A DNA stretch of 15,034 nt from an uncultured Erysipelotrichaceae bacterium (lineage in GTDB: Bacteria > Bacillota_I > Bacilli_A > Erysipelotrichales > Erysipelotrichaceae). Location of the stretch: the NCBI GenBank assembly GCA_902796465.1, contig CADBPK010000301.1, positions 1 through 15,034 of the forward strand, given 5' to 3'. The position numbers were made by a program, and so were the translations under genes. Positions 7,984 to 14,950 of the stretch are shown here, in pieces; the first letter of the stretch is position 1; each line of letters opens with the position of its first letter. Under the pieces are notes generated by a model, which did no database searches, was not told the origin of the DNA, and saw only the letters and a list, made by a program, of their open reading frames with translations.

Positions 7984-8183
7984 ATTTCACGCGGTACCAC
8001 CTTTATCTTGCCTGTCAGATGAGACAGGCCTCTCAATTCCGCTGTAACGGGCTCTCCCGGGACATACTACATATCACATATCCGGCTCCGGGGCCATCTT
8101 CTTCTGAACGCAGAATATAAACTCGCACCAACCGTTTACTCTCTGGATTCCCGTATCAGATTACTCTTCCCTTCACAGCCTGT
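7956..8183 (-). promoter_or_regulatory. T-box riboswitch leader of metG
   Basis: With the promoter this fills most of the gene-free stretch 7944-8295. Reading the minus strand: stem I region with AGAGAG (8144-8139) and GGTTGGTGCGAG (8132-8121), then a likely specifier codon ATG (8097-8095) in AGAAGATGGCC. A 7-bp hairpin GCCTGTC/GACAGGC follows (8029-8010, stem III). The T-box consensus AAAGGTGGTACCGCG spans about 8003-7989. An intrinsic terminator ACGTCCT/AGGACGT with a T-rich tail lies at 7983-7956, just before the metG ribosome site. Uncharged tRNA-Met should pair with the specifier and the TGG of the T-box, stabilising the antiterminator and raising metG expression when charging fails. The T-box and terminator are certain; the specifier position is my best reading. 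Confidence 0.93.
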
Positions 8184-8189
8184 GAATCA

Positions 8190-8217
8190 ATTATAAACAA
8201 CATCGGTTCTTTTGCAA
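8190..8217 (-). promoter_or_regulatory. Sigma-A-like promoter of the metG operon
   Basis: TTGCAA (8217-8212) and a perfect TATAAT (8195-8190), separated by 16 bases on the minus strand. Transcription would start near 8183, at the head of the T-box leader. Confidence 0.8.
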
Positions 8218-8295
8218 AGTTTTTCCTGTCTTTTCTGCGGACGCCCTGCAGCGATCTGCCGTGCACGCCTCTCTTATATAAGGTAATATAATTAT

Positions 8296-8883
8296 ATGAT
8301 CCGTTTTCAGTATCTTTACATTCCCGCCCAGGATACCGGTCTGATGCGCAGTTCCATTCATCCGGAACGGCTTTCCCGCATCGATTCCCTGCGCCATCCG
8401 TCCCGTCAGAAAGAATCCCTGACGGCCCAGTTTCTGCTGGAAAAGATGATGCGCGAAGAAGGCATCGATCCGCTTTCCGTTCATTACGCTTACAATCCGA
8501 ACGGAAAACCGCTCTGGGATCTGCCCGGCATCCATTTCAGCCTCAGCCATTCCGGGGAGTACGCCGCCGCCGTCCTCAGCAGTACGCAGGTCGGAACAGA
8601 CATCCAGATACACCGTTCTGTTTCACCGGGTGTCATCCGCCGGATATGCACACAGAAGGAAACCGAATGGCTCGAAGCGGATCCGGCACATCGGTTTACC
8701 GACCTTTTCGCATGCAAGGAAGCGTGGATCAAATGCATGGGAACAGGGCTTTCAAACATGAAAGATTTAGAAGTTATTTTCGCAGATAATGAAACAATTT
8801 GCAGTGCACAAAATGTAAAATTATTCATTCCAGAGAAACCTGCAGGCTATTCTGCGGCTGTCTGCACACTGAAAAATCGTTAA
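8296..8883 (+). CDS. Sfp-type 4'-phosphopantetheinyl transferase
   Basis: 195 residues. The enzyme moves the phosphopantetheine arm of CoA onto a conserved Ser of acyl or peptidyl carrier proteins, making holo-ACP or holo-PCP. NPNGKP (67-72), FSLSHS (81-86), VGTDIQ (99-104) and CKEAWIKCMGTGL (140-152) are the ordered Sfp motifs. By alignment to Sfp, Asp102 and Glu142 are magnesium ligands and Lys146 is the conserved Lys; Sfp's Glu109 position is Gln104 here, a position known to vary. The ATG at 8296 follows a weak AAGG (8280-8283), 12 bases away, so translation may be modest. It is divergent from the metG leader and stands alone before the cold-shock gene. No NRPS or PKS gene is in view, so the carrier partner is unknown. 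The last ~130 bases are clearly more AT-rich than the front. Confidence 0.9.
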   Translation: MIRFQYLYIPAQDTGLMRSSIHPERLSRIDSLRHPSRQKESLTAQFLLEKMMREEGIDPLSVHYAYNPNGKPLWDLPGIHFSLSHSGEYAAAVLSSTQVGTDIQIHRSVSPGVIRRICTQKETEWLEADPAHRFTDLFACKEAWIKCMGTGLSNMKDLEVIFADNETICSAQNVKLFIPEKPAGYSAAVCTLKNR

Positions 8884-8924
8884 AAAACCCTGTATTTTAG
8901 TGTGTTTTCTCTTGTTTTCTCATT

Positions 8925-8953
8925 ATGACAATGGTATTGTAAAACAGTATTCT
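8925..8953 (+). promoter_or_regulatory. Promoter of the cold-shock gene
   Basis: ATGACA (8925-8930) and TATTCT (8948-8953) are separated by 17 bases in an AT-rich intergenic stretch. The start would fall near 8960, giving a leader of about 30 bases, short compared with the long structured leader of E. coli cspA. Confidence 0.55.
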
Positions 8954-8992
8954 AATTTATAGGGTATATATAGAATAGGAGATTCAAATAAA

Positions 8993-9193
8993 ATGGCAAC
9001 AGGCAAGGTTAAGTGGTTTAACGCAGAAAAAGGCTACGGATTCATCACAACTGATGAAGGGAAAGATGTATTTGTTCACTATTCTGCTATTCAAGGGGAA
9101 GGCTTCAAAACTCTTGACGAAGGTCAGTCCGTCACATTTGACATCATCGAAAGTGACCGCGGCCCACAGGCTTCAAACGTCACAAAGCTCTGA
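8993..9193 (+). CDS. csp: Cold-shock domain protein, CspA/CspB family
   Basis: 66 residues, the standard size of a single cold-shock OB-fold that binds single-stranded RNA or DNA and acts as an RNA chaperone. GKVKWFN opens the protein, RNP1 is KGYGFITT (13-20) and RNP2 is DVFVHY (25-30), with the expected aromatic residues. The C-terminus [10 protein letters not shown] is typical. AGGAG lies at 8977-8981, 11 bases before the ATG. The gene is monocistronic, with its own promoter and a terminator 25 bases after the stop. Whether it is induced by cold or constitutive cannot be told from sequence. Confidence 0.97.
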   Translation: MATGKVKWFNAEKGYGFITTDEGKDVFVHYSAIQGEGFKTLDEGQSVTFDIIESDRGPQASNVTKL

Positions 9194-9217
9194 TCATAAG
9201 AACTCCATGGCGCACAC

Positions 9218-9242
9218 AAAGAGCACAGATATGCTCTTTTTT
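9218..9242 (+). terminator. Terminator of the cold-shock gene
   Basis: AAAGAGCA (9218-9225) pairs with TGCTCTTT (9232-9239) around CAGATA, followed by further T to 9242. Confidence 0.85.
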
Positions 9243-9251
9243 ATGAAAAAT

Positions 9252-9280
9252 ACGGAGAGGATCCGATGGATCTTCTCCGT
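9252..9280 (-). terminator. Terminator of the chromate-transporter/DUF4139 operon, possibly bidirectional
   Basis: A 13-bp stem with one G-U pair (9252-9264 with 9268-9280) around the loop GAT. On the minus strand it leads into TATTTTTC, and on the plus strand into TTTTGTTC. It closes the minus-strand operon 16 bases after its last stop and backs up the cold-shock terminator. Confidence 0.75.
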
Positions 9281-9296
9281 TTTGTTCTGATTCAGA

Positions 9297-10880
9297 TCAT
9301 TCGCAGACAGCACCGCATTCCGGACAGAACCGGCCTGTTACACGGGCGCCGCACTGCGGACAGTATTTTCCGGAAGCCCCGCGGATCTCCTGCAGGTCCT
9401 TGTCCTTCGGCCATCCGGTCCGGTAAGCCAGATGCACCGATCTGGTTTCCTGCGGTGCAAGGGTAAGCTCCCATGTAACCATGCCTGTCGTTTCATCCGC
9501 TTTTCCGCCGTCTGTCTTCAAAGTTTCCACAACGATCGTCTTATCGCGGGATACCGGGACCTGGTCTGTTACGGATACTTTGATCTCCTCACTCTTCCGG
9601 TTGGTTACGATGATCTCATATTCATGCTCGACCGTCTTCTGATTCCTGATCAGTGCGGAAGCGCTCTTCTTTCGCAGTTCTTTTCGCTGGATCTGCACAC
9701 GTTCATCCCTGTCCAGGGAGATACGGAACTTTTCTTCTGTCATATCCGGGGAAACGGATACATTGCCTGTAAAGGCGTCATTCAGATATACCCCGGCAGT
9801 TCCGGCGATCATGACCGGCAGATCTTCCGTTTTGATCTCAGCACAGAGATAAGCGTGGTTTTCCTTCTTCGGCACAGCGATCAGCTGATATTCCGCCGGG
9901 ATCCGGAATGTCTGCAGATCCGCGATCGTCCCTTCATCTCCGGTGAAAATATCACGCGCTTCGCTGAGGGCATATTCCGTCATCGTTTCATTATCATTGA
10001 CTTCCGCTTCCGGTGTTTCGATCCGCTTGAAGGATACCGTCTCTTCAACCGCGGTATCTTCCATCGCCATCATCGATCCCGCCATCTGCATACCCATCAT
10101 CATAGGCGCATTCATTGTCCTTGCCTTGATTTCCGGGCGGATCTCCAGATATACCGAGGACAATTCCGGCAGGCTGTTGGAAACAGACGGATTGCCGGTA
10201 TACAGGGAAACCGAAACATTCTTCCAGTCCTCCCCGGTCGTCTGGGTGATCTGTGCCCGCAGACGGAATTCAATATCCTCACCCTTTCCGGCCGTATGGA
10301 TCTCATACACCGGGTTCCAGTAAGCCGCATTGTCATAATACTGTACGGCAAACGGGTATGTGCCCGCTTCGGAAGCGTACAGGTCAGCCTCAATCAGAGG
10401 CTTTCTCTCTTCTTCAAGCGCCTTGTTCAGATCTTTCTGCAGGGCTTTTTTCTCCCGTTCCAGATCCATGATCCTCTTTGTGATCGTCATGATCCTTTCC
10501 GGCAGCTTTTCAATATAGGATTCCACGTTGGTGATATCTGCTTTTGCCTTTCCGCCGAACGTGCCGTTTTCCTTCCAAAGGCGGATCTGGTCCTCCAGGA
10601 CTTCCTTTTCCCGATCGATCAGCGTGATCTTTTCAGCCAGCTTTTCCGACGGTTTTTCCTCATCCCCGTACTCTACTGCCGGATTGATCACCCGGATGTT
10701 GTTTCCGGTAACCTTTTCCGGGAAAAACAGCTTCAGGGAATCAAAGTCCGCATATTCGCTCATGCCGGCGATCTGTACCCTTGTCCTGCCTTCCGGCAGG
10801 GAAACACTTCCCTTACGTTCCGCGGCCGCACCTCTCCGGTAGACCTGAACTGATTTCATTTCCGTATTCATTTTCACCAT
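9297..10880 (-). CDS. DUF4140/DUF4139 protein with C-terminal zinc ribbon
   Basis: 527 residues of unknown biochemical role. The N-terminal part (about 8-75) matches the DUF4140 type. Residues about 76-160 are rich in Glu/Lys with heptad-like Leu/Ile and likely form a coiled coil. Residues about 165-497 fit DUF4139, seen in AYWNPVYEI and TTGEDWKNVSVSLYTG. This domain pair is found in MuiA (mucoidy inhibitor A) family proteins. Residues 256-273 contain nine Met in 18 positions. The C-terminus adds CPQCG-x8-CPECG (Cys507, Cys510, Cys519, Cys522), a small zinc ribbon. No signal peptide is seen, so it is presumably cytoplasmic, whereas many relatives are exported. AGAGG precedes the ATG at 10880. 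It lies 22 bases after the chromate-transporter genes and is probably cotranscribed. Confidence 0.85.
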   Translation of the reverse strand: MVKMNTEMKSVQVYRRGAAAERKGSVSLPEGRTRVQIAGMSEYADFDSLKLFFPEKVTGNNIRVINPAVEYGDEEKPSEKLAEKITLIDREKEVLEDQIRLWKENGTFGGKAKADITNVESYIEKLPERIMTITKRIMDLEREKKALQKDLNKALEEERKPLIEADLYASEAGTYPFAVQYYDNAAYWNPVYEIHTAGKGEDIEFRLRAQITQTTGEDWKNVSVSLYTGNPSVSNSLPELSSVYLEIRPEIKARTMNAPMMMGMQMAGSMMAMEDTAVEETVSFKRIETPEAEVNDNETMTEYALSEARDIFTGDEGTIADLQTFRIPAEYQLIAVPKKENHAYLCAEIKTEDLPVMIAGTAGVYLNDAFTGNVSVSPDMTEEKFRISLDRDERVQIQRKELRKKSASALIRNQKTVEHEYEIIVTNRKSEEIKVSVTDQVPVSRDKTIVVETLKTDGGKADETTGMVTWELTLAPQETRSVHLAYRTGWPKDKDLQEIRGASGKYCPQCGARVTGRFCPECGAVCE

Positions 10881-10902
10881 GATAATTACCTCTCTATCAT
10901 TT

Positions 10903-11460
10903 TCAGATCAGATACAGCAGTGTGCCGATCAGCGCTGTGGAAAAGATGATCGTGATCGGTCCTGCCTTAAACTTCCGTATTGCAATGAGCGATCCGGCAA
11001 ACAGCAGCACTTCGATCCACCGGATCTCCTGTATTTCAGCGATCTTTGCCGTGCCGAACATGCCCAGCATCCAGATGGTCACACCGGCAGAGGCGATCAG
11101 GGCCACGACGGCCGGGCGCAGTTCTGCCAGAACACTTTTGACAATGCCGAGATTCCGGTATTTCGTATAGAAATATGCCAGCGTCAGCACGATGATCAGC
11201 GAAGGCATCACGCTCCCGAGGGAACAGACAATGGCGCCGGGAAATCCGGCCATCTTCTGGCCGACGAAAGTAGCGCTGTTGATAATGATCGGTCCGGGCG
11301 TCATTTCCGCGATCGTGGTAAGATCCGCGTATTCCGCCATGGTCAGCCATCCTTTGCCCTCCACGACAAGCGACTGGATCAGCGGCATGGCCGCATAACC
11401 GCCCCCGAAGGCAAACAAACCGATCTGGAAATAAACGATAAACAATTCGATCAGGATCAT
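10903..11460 (-). CDS. chrA: Chromate transporter (CHR family) half protein, second gene of pair
   Basis: 185 residues, mostly membrane helices. The family, named for ChrA, exports chromate or related oxyanions in studied cases; the natural substrate of many small homologues is unknown. FGGGYAAMPLIQ near the N-terminus and EMTPGPIIINSATFVG after the first helices are CHR-family signatures. It is a one-domain short form that works with its partner upstream. The start overlaps the partner's stop by four bases (ATGA, 11457-11460), which points to coupled translation and roughly equal amounts. The DUF4139 gene follows. Confidence 0.92.
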   Translation of the reverse strand: MILIELFIVYFQIGLFAFGGGYAAMPLIQSLVVEGKGWLTMAEYADLTTIAEMTPGPIIINSATFVGQKMAGFPGAIVCSLGSVMPSLIIVLTLAYFYTKYRNLGIVKSVLAELRPAVVALIASAGVTIWMLGMFGTAKIAEIQEIRWIEVLLFAGSLIAIRKFKAGPITIIFSTALIGTLLYLI

Positions 11461-12029
11461 TTCTGCACCTCCGCGCTGCCGTTTTTCATATACAGTGCTA
11501 TACCCAGCGCAATAAACAGCAGGATGATCGTGACCGAAGAGATCTTAAACACCCATGCGGCGATAAACGCGCATAACATCAGAATCACATTCATCACATT
11601 CTTTGAGCGGATCACATTGCCGGCCAGTCCGATCACCACATCGGCGATGATCGCTGCTACGCCTGCCCGCATGACCCGCAGTGCTGTCTGCACGATCATG
11701 CTGGACGCGAAGGCGTCATAGATCATGCATACGATGCTGATGATCACGATCGGCGGTATCACCATTGCCAGAACAGATGTCAGTGCTCCCGATATCCCCT
11801 TGATCCGGTATCCGAAGATGACTGCGCTGTTTACGCCGAGAGGGCCTGGCGCAGACTGGGCGATCGCCGTCATATCCAGCACTTCATCATCGGTGACCCA
11901 GTGCAGCTCATCGCAGAATTTTTTACGCATCATACTGATGATCACAAACCCGCCCCCGAACGTGAAGGCCGATATGGTGATCATGGAAAAAAAGAGTGTC
12001 AATAAACTGATTTGAGACTTGTTGTTCAT
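11457..12029 (-). CDS. chrA: Chromate transporter (CHR family) half protein, first gene of pair
   Basis: 190 residues, several membrane helices. FTFGGGFVIISMM near residues 22-34 and QSAPGPLGVNSAVIFGY are the CHR motifs in the same order as in the partner, as expected from an ancient duplication giving paired short-chain ChrA proteins that likely assemble as a heterodimer. This is the first gene of a three-gene minus-strand operon diverging from proB, and its upstream region holds a perfect TATAAT. Whether it moves chromate, sulfate or another anion is not shown by the sequence. Confidence 0.92.
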   Translation of the reverse strand: MNNKSQISLLTLFFSMITISAFTFGGGFVIISMMRKKFCDELHWVTDDEVLDMTAIAQSAPGPLGVNSAVIFGYRIKGISGALTSVLAMVIPPIVIISIVCMIYDAFASSMIVQTALRVMRAGVAAIIADVVIGLAGNVIRSKNVMNVILMLCAFIAAWVFKISSVTIILLFIALGIALYMKNGSAEVQK

Positions 12030-12038
12030 ACTGCCTAT

Positions 12039-12044
12039 ATTATA
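12039..12044 (-). promoter_or_regulatory. -10 element for the chromate-transporter operon
   Basis: Perfect TATAAT on the minus strand (12044-12039), 9 bases before the ATG of the first chr gene. No convincing -35 is seen at the proper distance, and the 5' leader would be very short, so either the message is nearly leaderless or this is not the true promoter. Confidence 0.35.
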
Positions 12045-12102
12045 ACAAACCCCGGCTGTGAAAATGTTTTCATTAATAATGATACAGTTTTCATCTTATT
12101 TA

Positions 12103-12111
12103 TGGCATAAT
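12103..12111 (+). promoter_or_regulatory. Extended -10 promoter of proBAC
   Basis: TGG-CATAAT at 12103-12111 is an extended -10 (TGn before the hexamer) and lies 22 bases before the proB ATG. The -35 region is poor, which fits the extended form. AGAAGG (12119-12124) is the proB ribosome site. Confidence 0.5.
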
Positions 12112-12133
12112 AGCCACAAGAAGGTATAACAAC

Positions 12134-12907
12134 ATGGAACGGATTGTAATCAAAGTTGGCACATCAACCGTATGCCACAAAAACGGAGCACCCGATCTGC
12201 GTCAGATCGATGCCCTGTGCAGGGTCATTGCGGATCTGAAAAATGAAAACTATGAGATCGTACTTGTCACCTCCGGCGCCATCGGTGTCGGAACCAATAA
12301 AATGGGTCTGAAAAAACGCCCGAAAAGCATGGCCGGCAGACAGGCTGCCGCATCCATCGGACAATGTGAACTCATGTCCATCTATGACCGGTTCCTGCTC
12401 AGCTACGGCTGTCTGAGCGGGCAGATCCTCCTGACAAAAGGCATTACGGAAGACAAAAACGGCCGGAAAAACGTAATCGCCACATTTGAAGCATTACTGA
12501 AAAGACACGCCGTTCCTATCGTGAACGAAAATGACTCCGTCGCAACGGAAGAGATCGTATACGGCGACAACGATACCCTCTCGGCAGTGGTAGCCGGTTT
12601 CGTCAAAGCCGATCTCCTGGTCATCCTTTCCGACATTGACGGATTATATGACAAAGATCCCTCCATCGATCCCCATGCCCAGCTGATCCCCTTGGTAAAG
12701 GATATTTCCAAGCTGAATATCAAGGCGACCGAATCCAAATCAGAGCACGGGACCGGCGGCATGATCACCAAACTGCACGCGGCGGAGATCGCCGGCGCAA
12801 ACGGCATCAATACATTCCTGGCATCCGGGAAAAATCCCGCGATTCTGTACAGCATTATGGAAAACAGCGCTACAGGCACACTGTTCGTAGCCGGAGGAAA
12901 CCAATGA
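12134..12907 (+). CDS. proB: Glutamate 5-kinase
   Basis: First step of proline synthesis: ATP-dependent phosphorylation of glutamate to gamma-glutamyl phosphate, in the cytosol. 257 residues of amino-acid-kinase fold. The order IVIKVGTST (N-terminal phosphate loop), VTSGAIGVG, VNENDSV, GDNDTLSA, LSDIDGLYDKDP and HGTGGMITKL is diagnostic. The C-terminal PUA domain of E. coli ProB is absent, giving the short form common in Bacillota. AGAAGG lies nine bases before the ATG. The stop overlaps proA by four bases. In the family proline inhibits this enzyme; no leader T-box for proline is visible here. Confidence 0.97.
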   Translation: MERIVIKVGTSTVCHKNGAPDLRQIDALCRVIADLKNENYEIVLVTSGAIGVGTNKMGLKKRPKSMAGRQAAASIGQCELMSIYDRFLLSYGCLSGQILLTKGITEDKNGRKNVIATFEALLKRHAVPIVNENDSVATEEIVYGDNDTLSAVVAGFVKADLLVILSDIDGLYDKDPSIDPHAQLIPLVKDISKLNIKATESKSEHGTGGMITKLHAAEIAGANGINTFLASGKNPAILYSIMENSATGTLFVAGGNQ

Positions 12908-14145
12908 AGACAATTGAACTCGCCGCACTGGCAAAAACCGCATCCCGCTCCGTCCGCTTACTGGAAAACGACGTACGGAATTCCATTCTGAATACATTCG
13001 CAGAAAACCTCCTGGGCGAGCAGGAAGCCATCCTCGCTGCCAACGAAAAGGATATCGCCGCGGCACAGGCTGACGGGAGGACAGCCGCATTCCTGGACCG
13101 CCTCAGGTTGACCTCCGACCGGATCGCCGGTATGGCCCAGGGCGTGCGTGAGATCGCCGCCATGGACGACCCGCTCGGCCGTGTCCTCGAGGAAAAGGTG
13201 ATCAAATCCGGCCTGAAACTGAAAAAGAAGACCGTACCGATGGGCGTCATCGGCATCATCTTTGAATCCAGACCGAATGTTACGTCTGACTGCGCTGCTC
13301 TCTGCCTGAAGGCAGGCAGCGCCTGCATCCTCAAGGGCGGAAAGGAATCACTGCAGTCATGCCTCGCCATTACGGAAGCGATGCACAAAGCCATGCGGAA
13401 ATACGGCCTTGACGAAAACGCACTTGTCCTTCTCGAAAATCCGAGCCGCGAAGAAACAAATGCCCTCATGGCATGCCGTGAGTATGTGGATCTCCTGATC
13501 CCCAGAGGCAGCAGCCGCCTGATCAACGCAGTCGTCAGCCAGGCGAAAGTACCTGTCATCGAGACCGGGGCAGGCATCTGCCACACATTCGTGGATGAAA
13601 GCGCCGACCTGGAAATGGCAGACAGGATCGTTTTCAACGCCAAATGTTCCAGACCGAGCGTCTGCAACGCCATGGAAACACTGCTCGTACATGAAAAGAT
13701 CGCAGAAAAATTCCTGCCCATCTGTGCAGCTTCCTTAAAAGAAAAGAACGTCATCATGCACGGTGACGAAGCAAGCAGGAAGATCCTTCCGGATATCCTC
13801 GCGGCTGATGATACCAATTACGCAACGGAATACAATGATTTTGAGATGAACGTCAAAGTCGTAAAAGATGTTAAAGAAGCCATCGATCATATCGAAACTT
13901 TCGGCACACACCACAGCGACTGCATCGTGACCGAAAACGCGGAAATCGTCCTCGCCTTCTTCAATGGTGTGGACAGTGCCTGTGTATACCATAACGCTTC
14001 GACACGATTCACCGACGGCGGTGAATTCGGCATAGGCGCGGAGATCGGCATCAGCACCCAGAAACTCCATGCCAGAGGTCCGATGGGTCTGAATGAACTG
14101 ACAACACATGCTTATTATCTGGAAGGAAACGGTGAGATCAGATGA
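12904..14145 (+). CDS. proA: Gamma-glutamyl phosphate reductase
   Basis: Second step: NADPH-dependent reduction of gamma-glutamyl phosphate to glutamate-5-semialdehyde, which cyclises to pyrroline-5-carboxylate. 413 residues, the usual length, aldehyde-dehydrogenase fold. GVIGIIFESRPNVT (114-127) and LKGGKES (143-149) belong to the cofactor side, and RPSVCNAMETL carries catalytic Cys254. The ending ARGPMGLNELTTHAYYLEGNGEIR region is typical ProA. It starts four bases inside proB and ends four bases inside proC, so the three are coupled and the unstable phosphate intermediate can be handed on between ProB and ProA. Confidence 0.98.
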   Translation: MKTIELAALAKTASRSVRLLENDVRNSILNTFAENLLGEQEAILAANEKDIAAAQADGRTAAFLDRLRLTSDRIAGMAQGVREIAAMDDPLGRVLEEKVIKSGLKLKKKTVPMGVIGIIFESRPNVTSDCAALCLKAGSACILKGGKESLQSCLAITEAMHKAMRKYGLDENALVLLENPSREETNALMACREYVDLLIPRGSSRLINAVVSQAKVPVIETGAGICHTFVDESADLEMADRIVFNAKCSRPSVCNAMETLLVHEKIAEKFLPICAASLKEKNVIMHGDEASRKILPDILAADDTNYATEYNDFEMNVKVVKDVKEAIDHIETFGTHHSDCIVTENAEIVLAFFNGVDSACVYHNASTRFTDGGEFGIGAEIGISTQKLHARGPMGLNELTTHAYYLEGNGEIR

Positions 14146-14948
14146 GTGAGAAAACATATAAACTGGGATTTATCGGATGCGGCCATATGGGTCTTGCGAT
14201 CGCCCGCGGCGCCAAGCACAAGGACTTCCTGTCCGCTTCCGAAATGTGCGTATATGATCCGAGCGAGCGTATACAGGAAGAATGCCGTAAGGAAGGCTTT
14301 GCCATTCTGAACGCTGAAAAGGAAGTCTGCGAATCCGCACATATCGTCCTGCTTGCGGTAACGCCGCAGATCTGTGACAGCGTACTGGAAAACATGAAAG
14401 GCTCCGATATCGATATCCTCCTGTCCATCGTAACCGGCGTATCCATTCATCACCTCCAGGAAGTTCTCGGACCTGTACCGGTCATCCGGGCTATGCCCAA
14501 CACGCCGCTGCAGATCTCCCTCGGCTCCACGGCCGTATGCCGCTCAGACAACTGTCCGGATGAAGCCTATGACTTTGTGAACAGCCTGTTCAGCGCAATG
14601 GGTGTTGTCAGGGAAATACCGGAAAACCAGCTGAATGAGATGGTCTGCGTACACGGCAGTATCCCGGCATATGTGTACTATCTGGCCGAATGCATCCTGA
14701 ATGACATGAAGGAAAGAGGCATCAACGAAGCAGATGCCAGGGATATGCTTGTCCAGACATTCATCGGTTCCGGCGGGCTGATGCAGGCAAATCCCGACAA
14801 ACCGCTCCAGATATTCATCGATGAAGTCTGTTCCAAAGGCGGAACAACGATCGAAGCCATCACGGAACTCAGGAACCGTGACCTGCCCGGCATCATTCAC
14901 GACGCCAACGAAAAATGTATTAACCGGGCGAAAGAACTGGGTAAATAA
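14142..14948 (+). CDS. proC: Pyrroline-5-carboxylate reductase
   Basis: Last step: NAD(P)H reduction of pyrroline-5-carboxylate to proline. 268 residues. GFIGCGHMG (9-17) is the Rossmann nucleotide-binding loop, IRAMPNTP the mid-protein signature, and SGGLMQANP with KGGTTIEAI the C-terminal dimer and substrate region. The ATG overlaps the proA stop (ATGA). No own terminator is seen after the stop; instead the 3' end of an antisense group II intron begins two bases later. Confidence 0.97.
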   Translation: MSEKTYKLGFIGCGHMGLAIARGAKHKDFLSASEMCVYDPSERIQEECRKEGFAILNAEKEVCESAHIVLLAVTPQICDSVLENMKGSDIDILLSIVTGVSIHHLQEVLGPVPVIRAMPNTPLQISLGSTAVCRSDNCPDEAYDFVNSLFSAMGVVREIPENQLNEMVCVHGSIPAYVYYLAECILNDMKERGINEADARDMLVQTFIGSGGLMQANPDKPLQIFIDEVCSKGGTTIEAITELRNRDLPGIIHDANEKCINRAKELGK

Positions 14949-14950
14949 GA

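Noticed and set aside
7944..8036. In-frame N-terminal extension of metG of 31 codons
   Set aside because: The extension is T-box and terminator RNA; GGAGGT and the ATG at 7943 give the family's normal start.
8287..8292. TATAAT just before the phosphopantetheinyl transferase gene as its promoter
   Set aside because: It is four bases from the ATG, would start transcription inside the gene, and has no -35.
8191..8613. 140-codon minus-strand frame between the T-box promoter and the transferase gene
   Set aside because: It lies antisense to clear Sfp motifs and its end runs into the metG promoter.
9432..10853. 473-codon open frame on the plus strand
   Set aside because: Antisense shadow of the DUF4139 gene; composition-driven, with no recognisable domain and no ribosome site.
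10903..12029. The two chromate-transporter genes as one gene broken by a frameshift
   Set aside because: Each half has its own CHR signature and start, joined by an ATGA overlap, which is the normal paired short-chain arrangement.
12870..13817. 315-codon open frame on the minus strand
   Set aside because: Antisense shadow of proA; Ser/Arg-rich with no motif.
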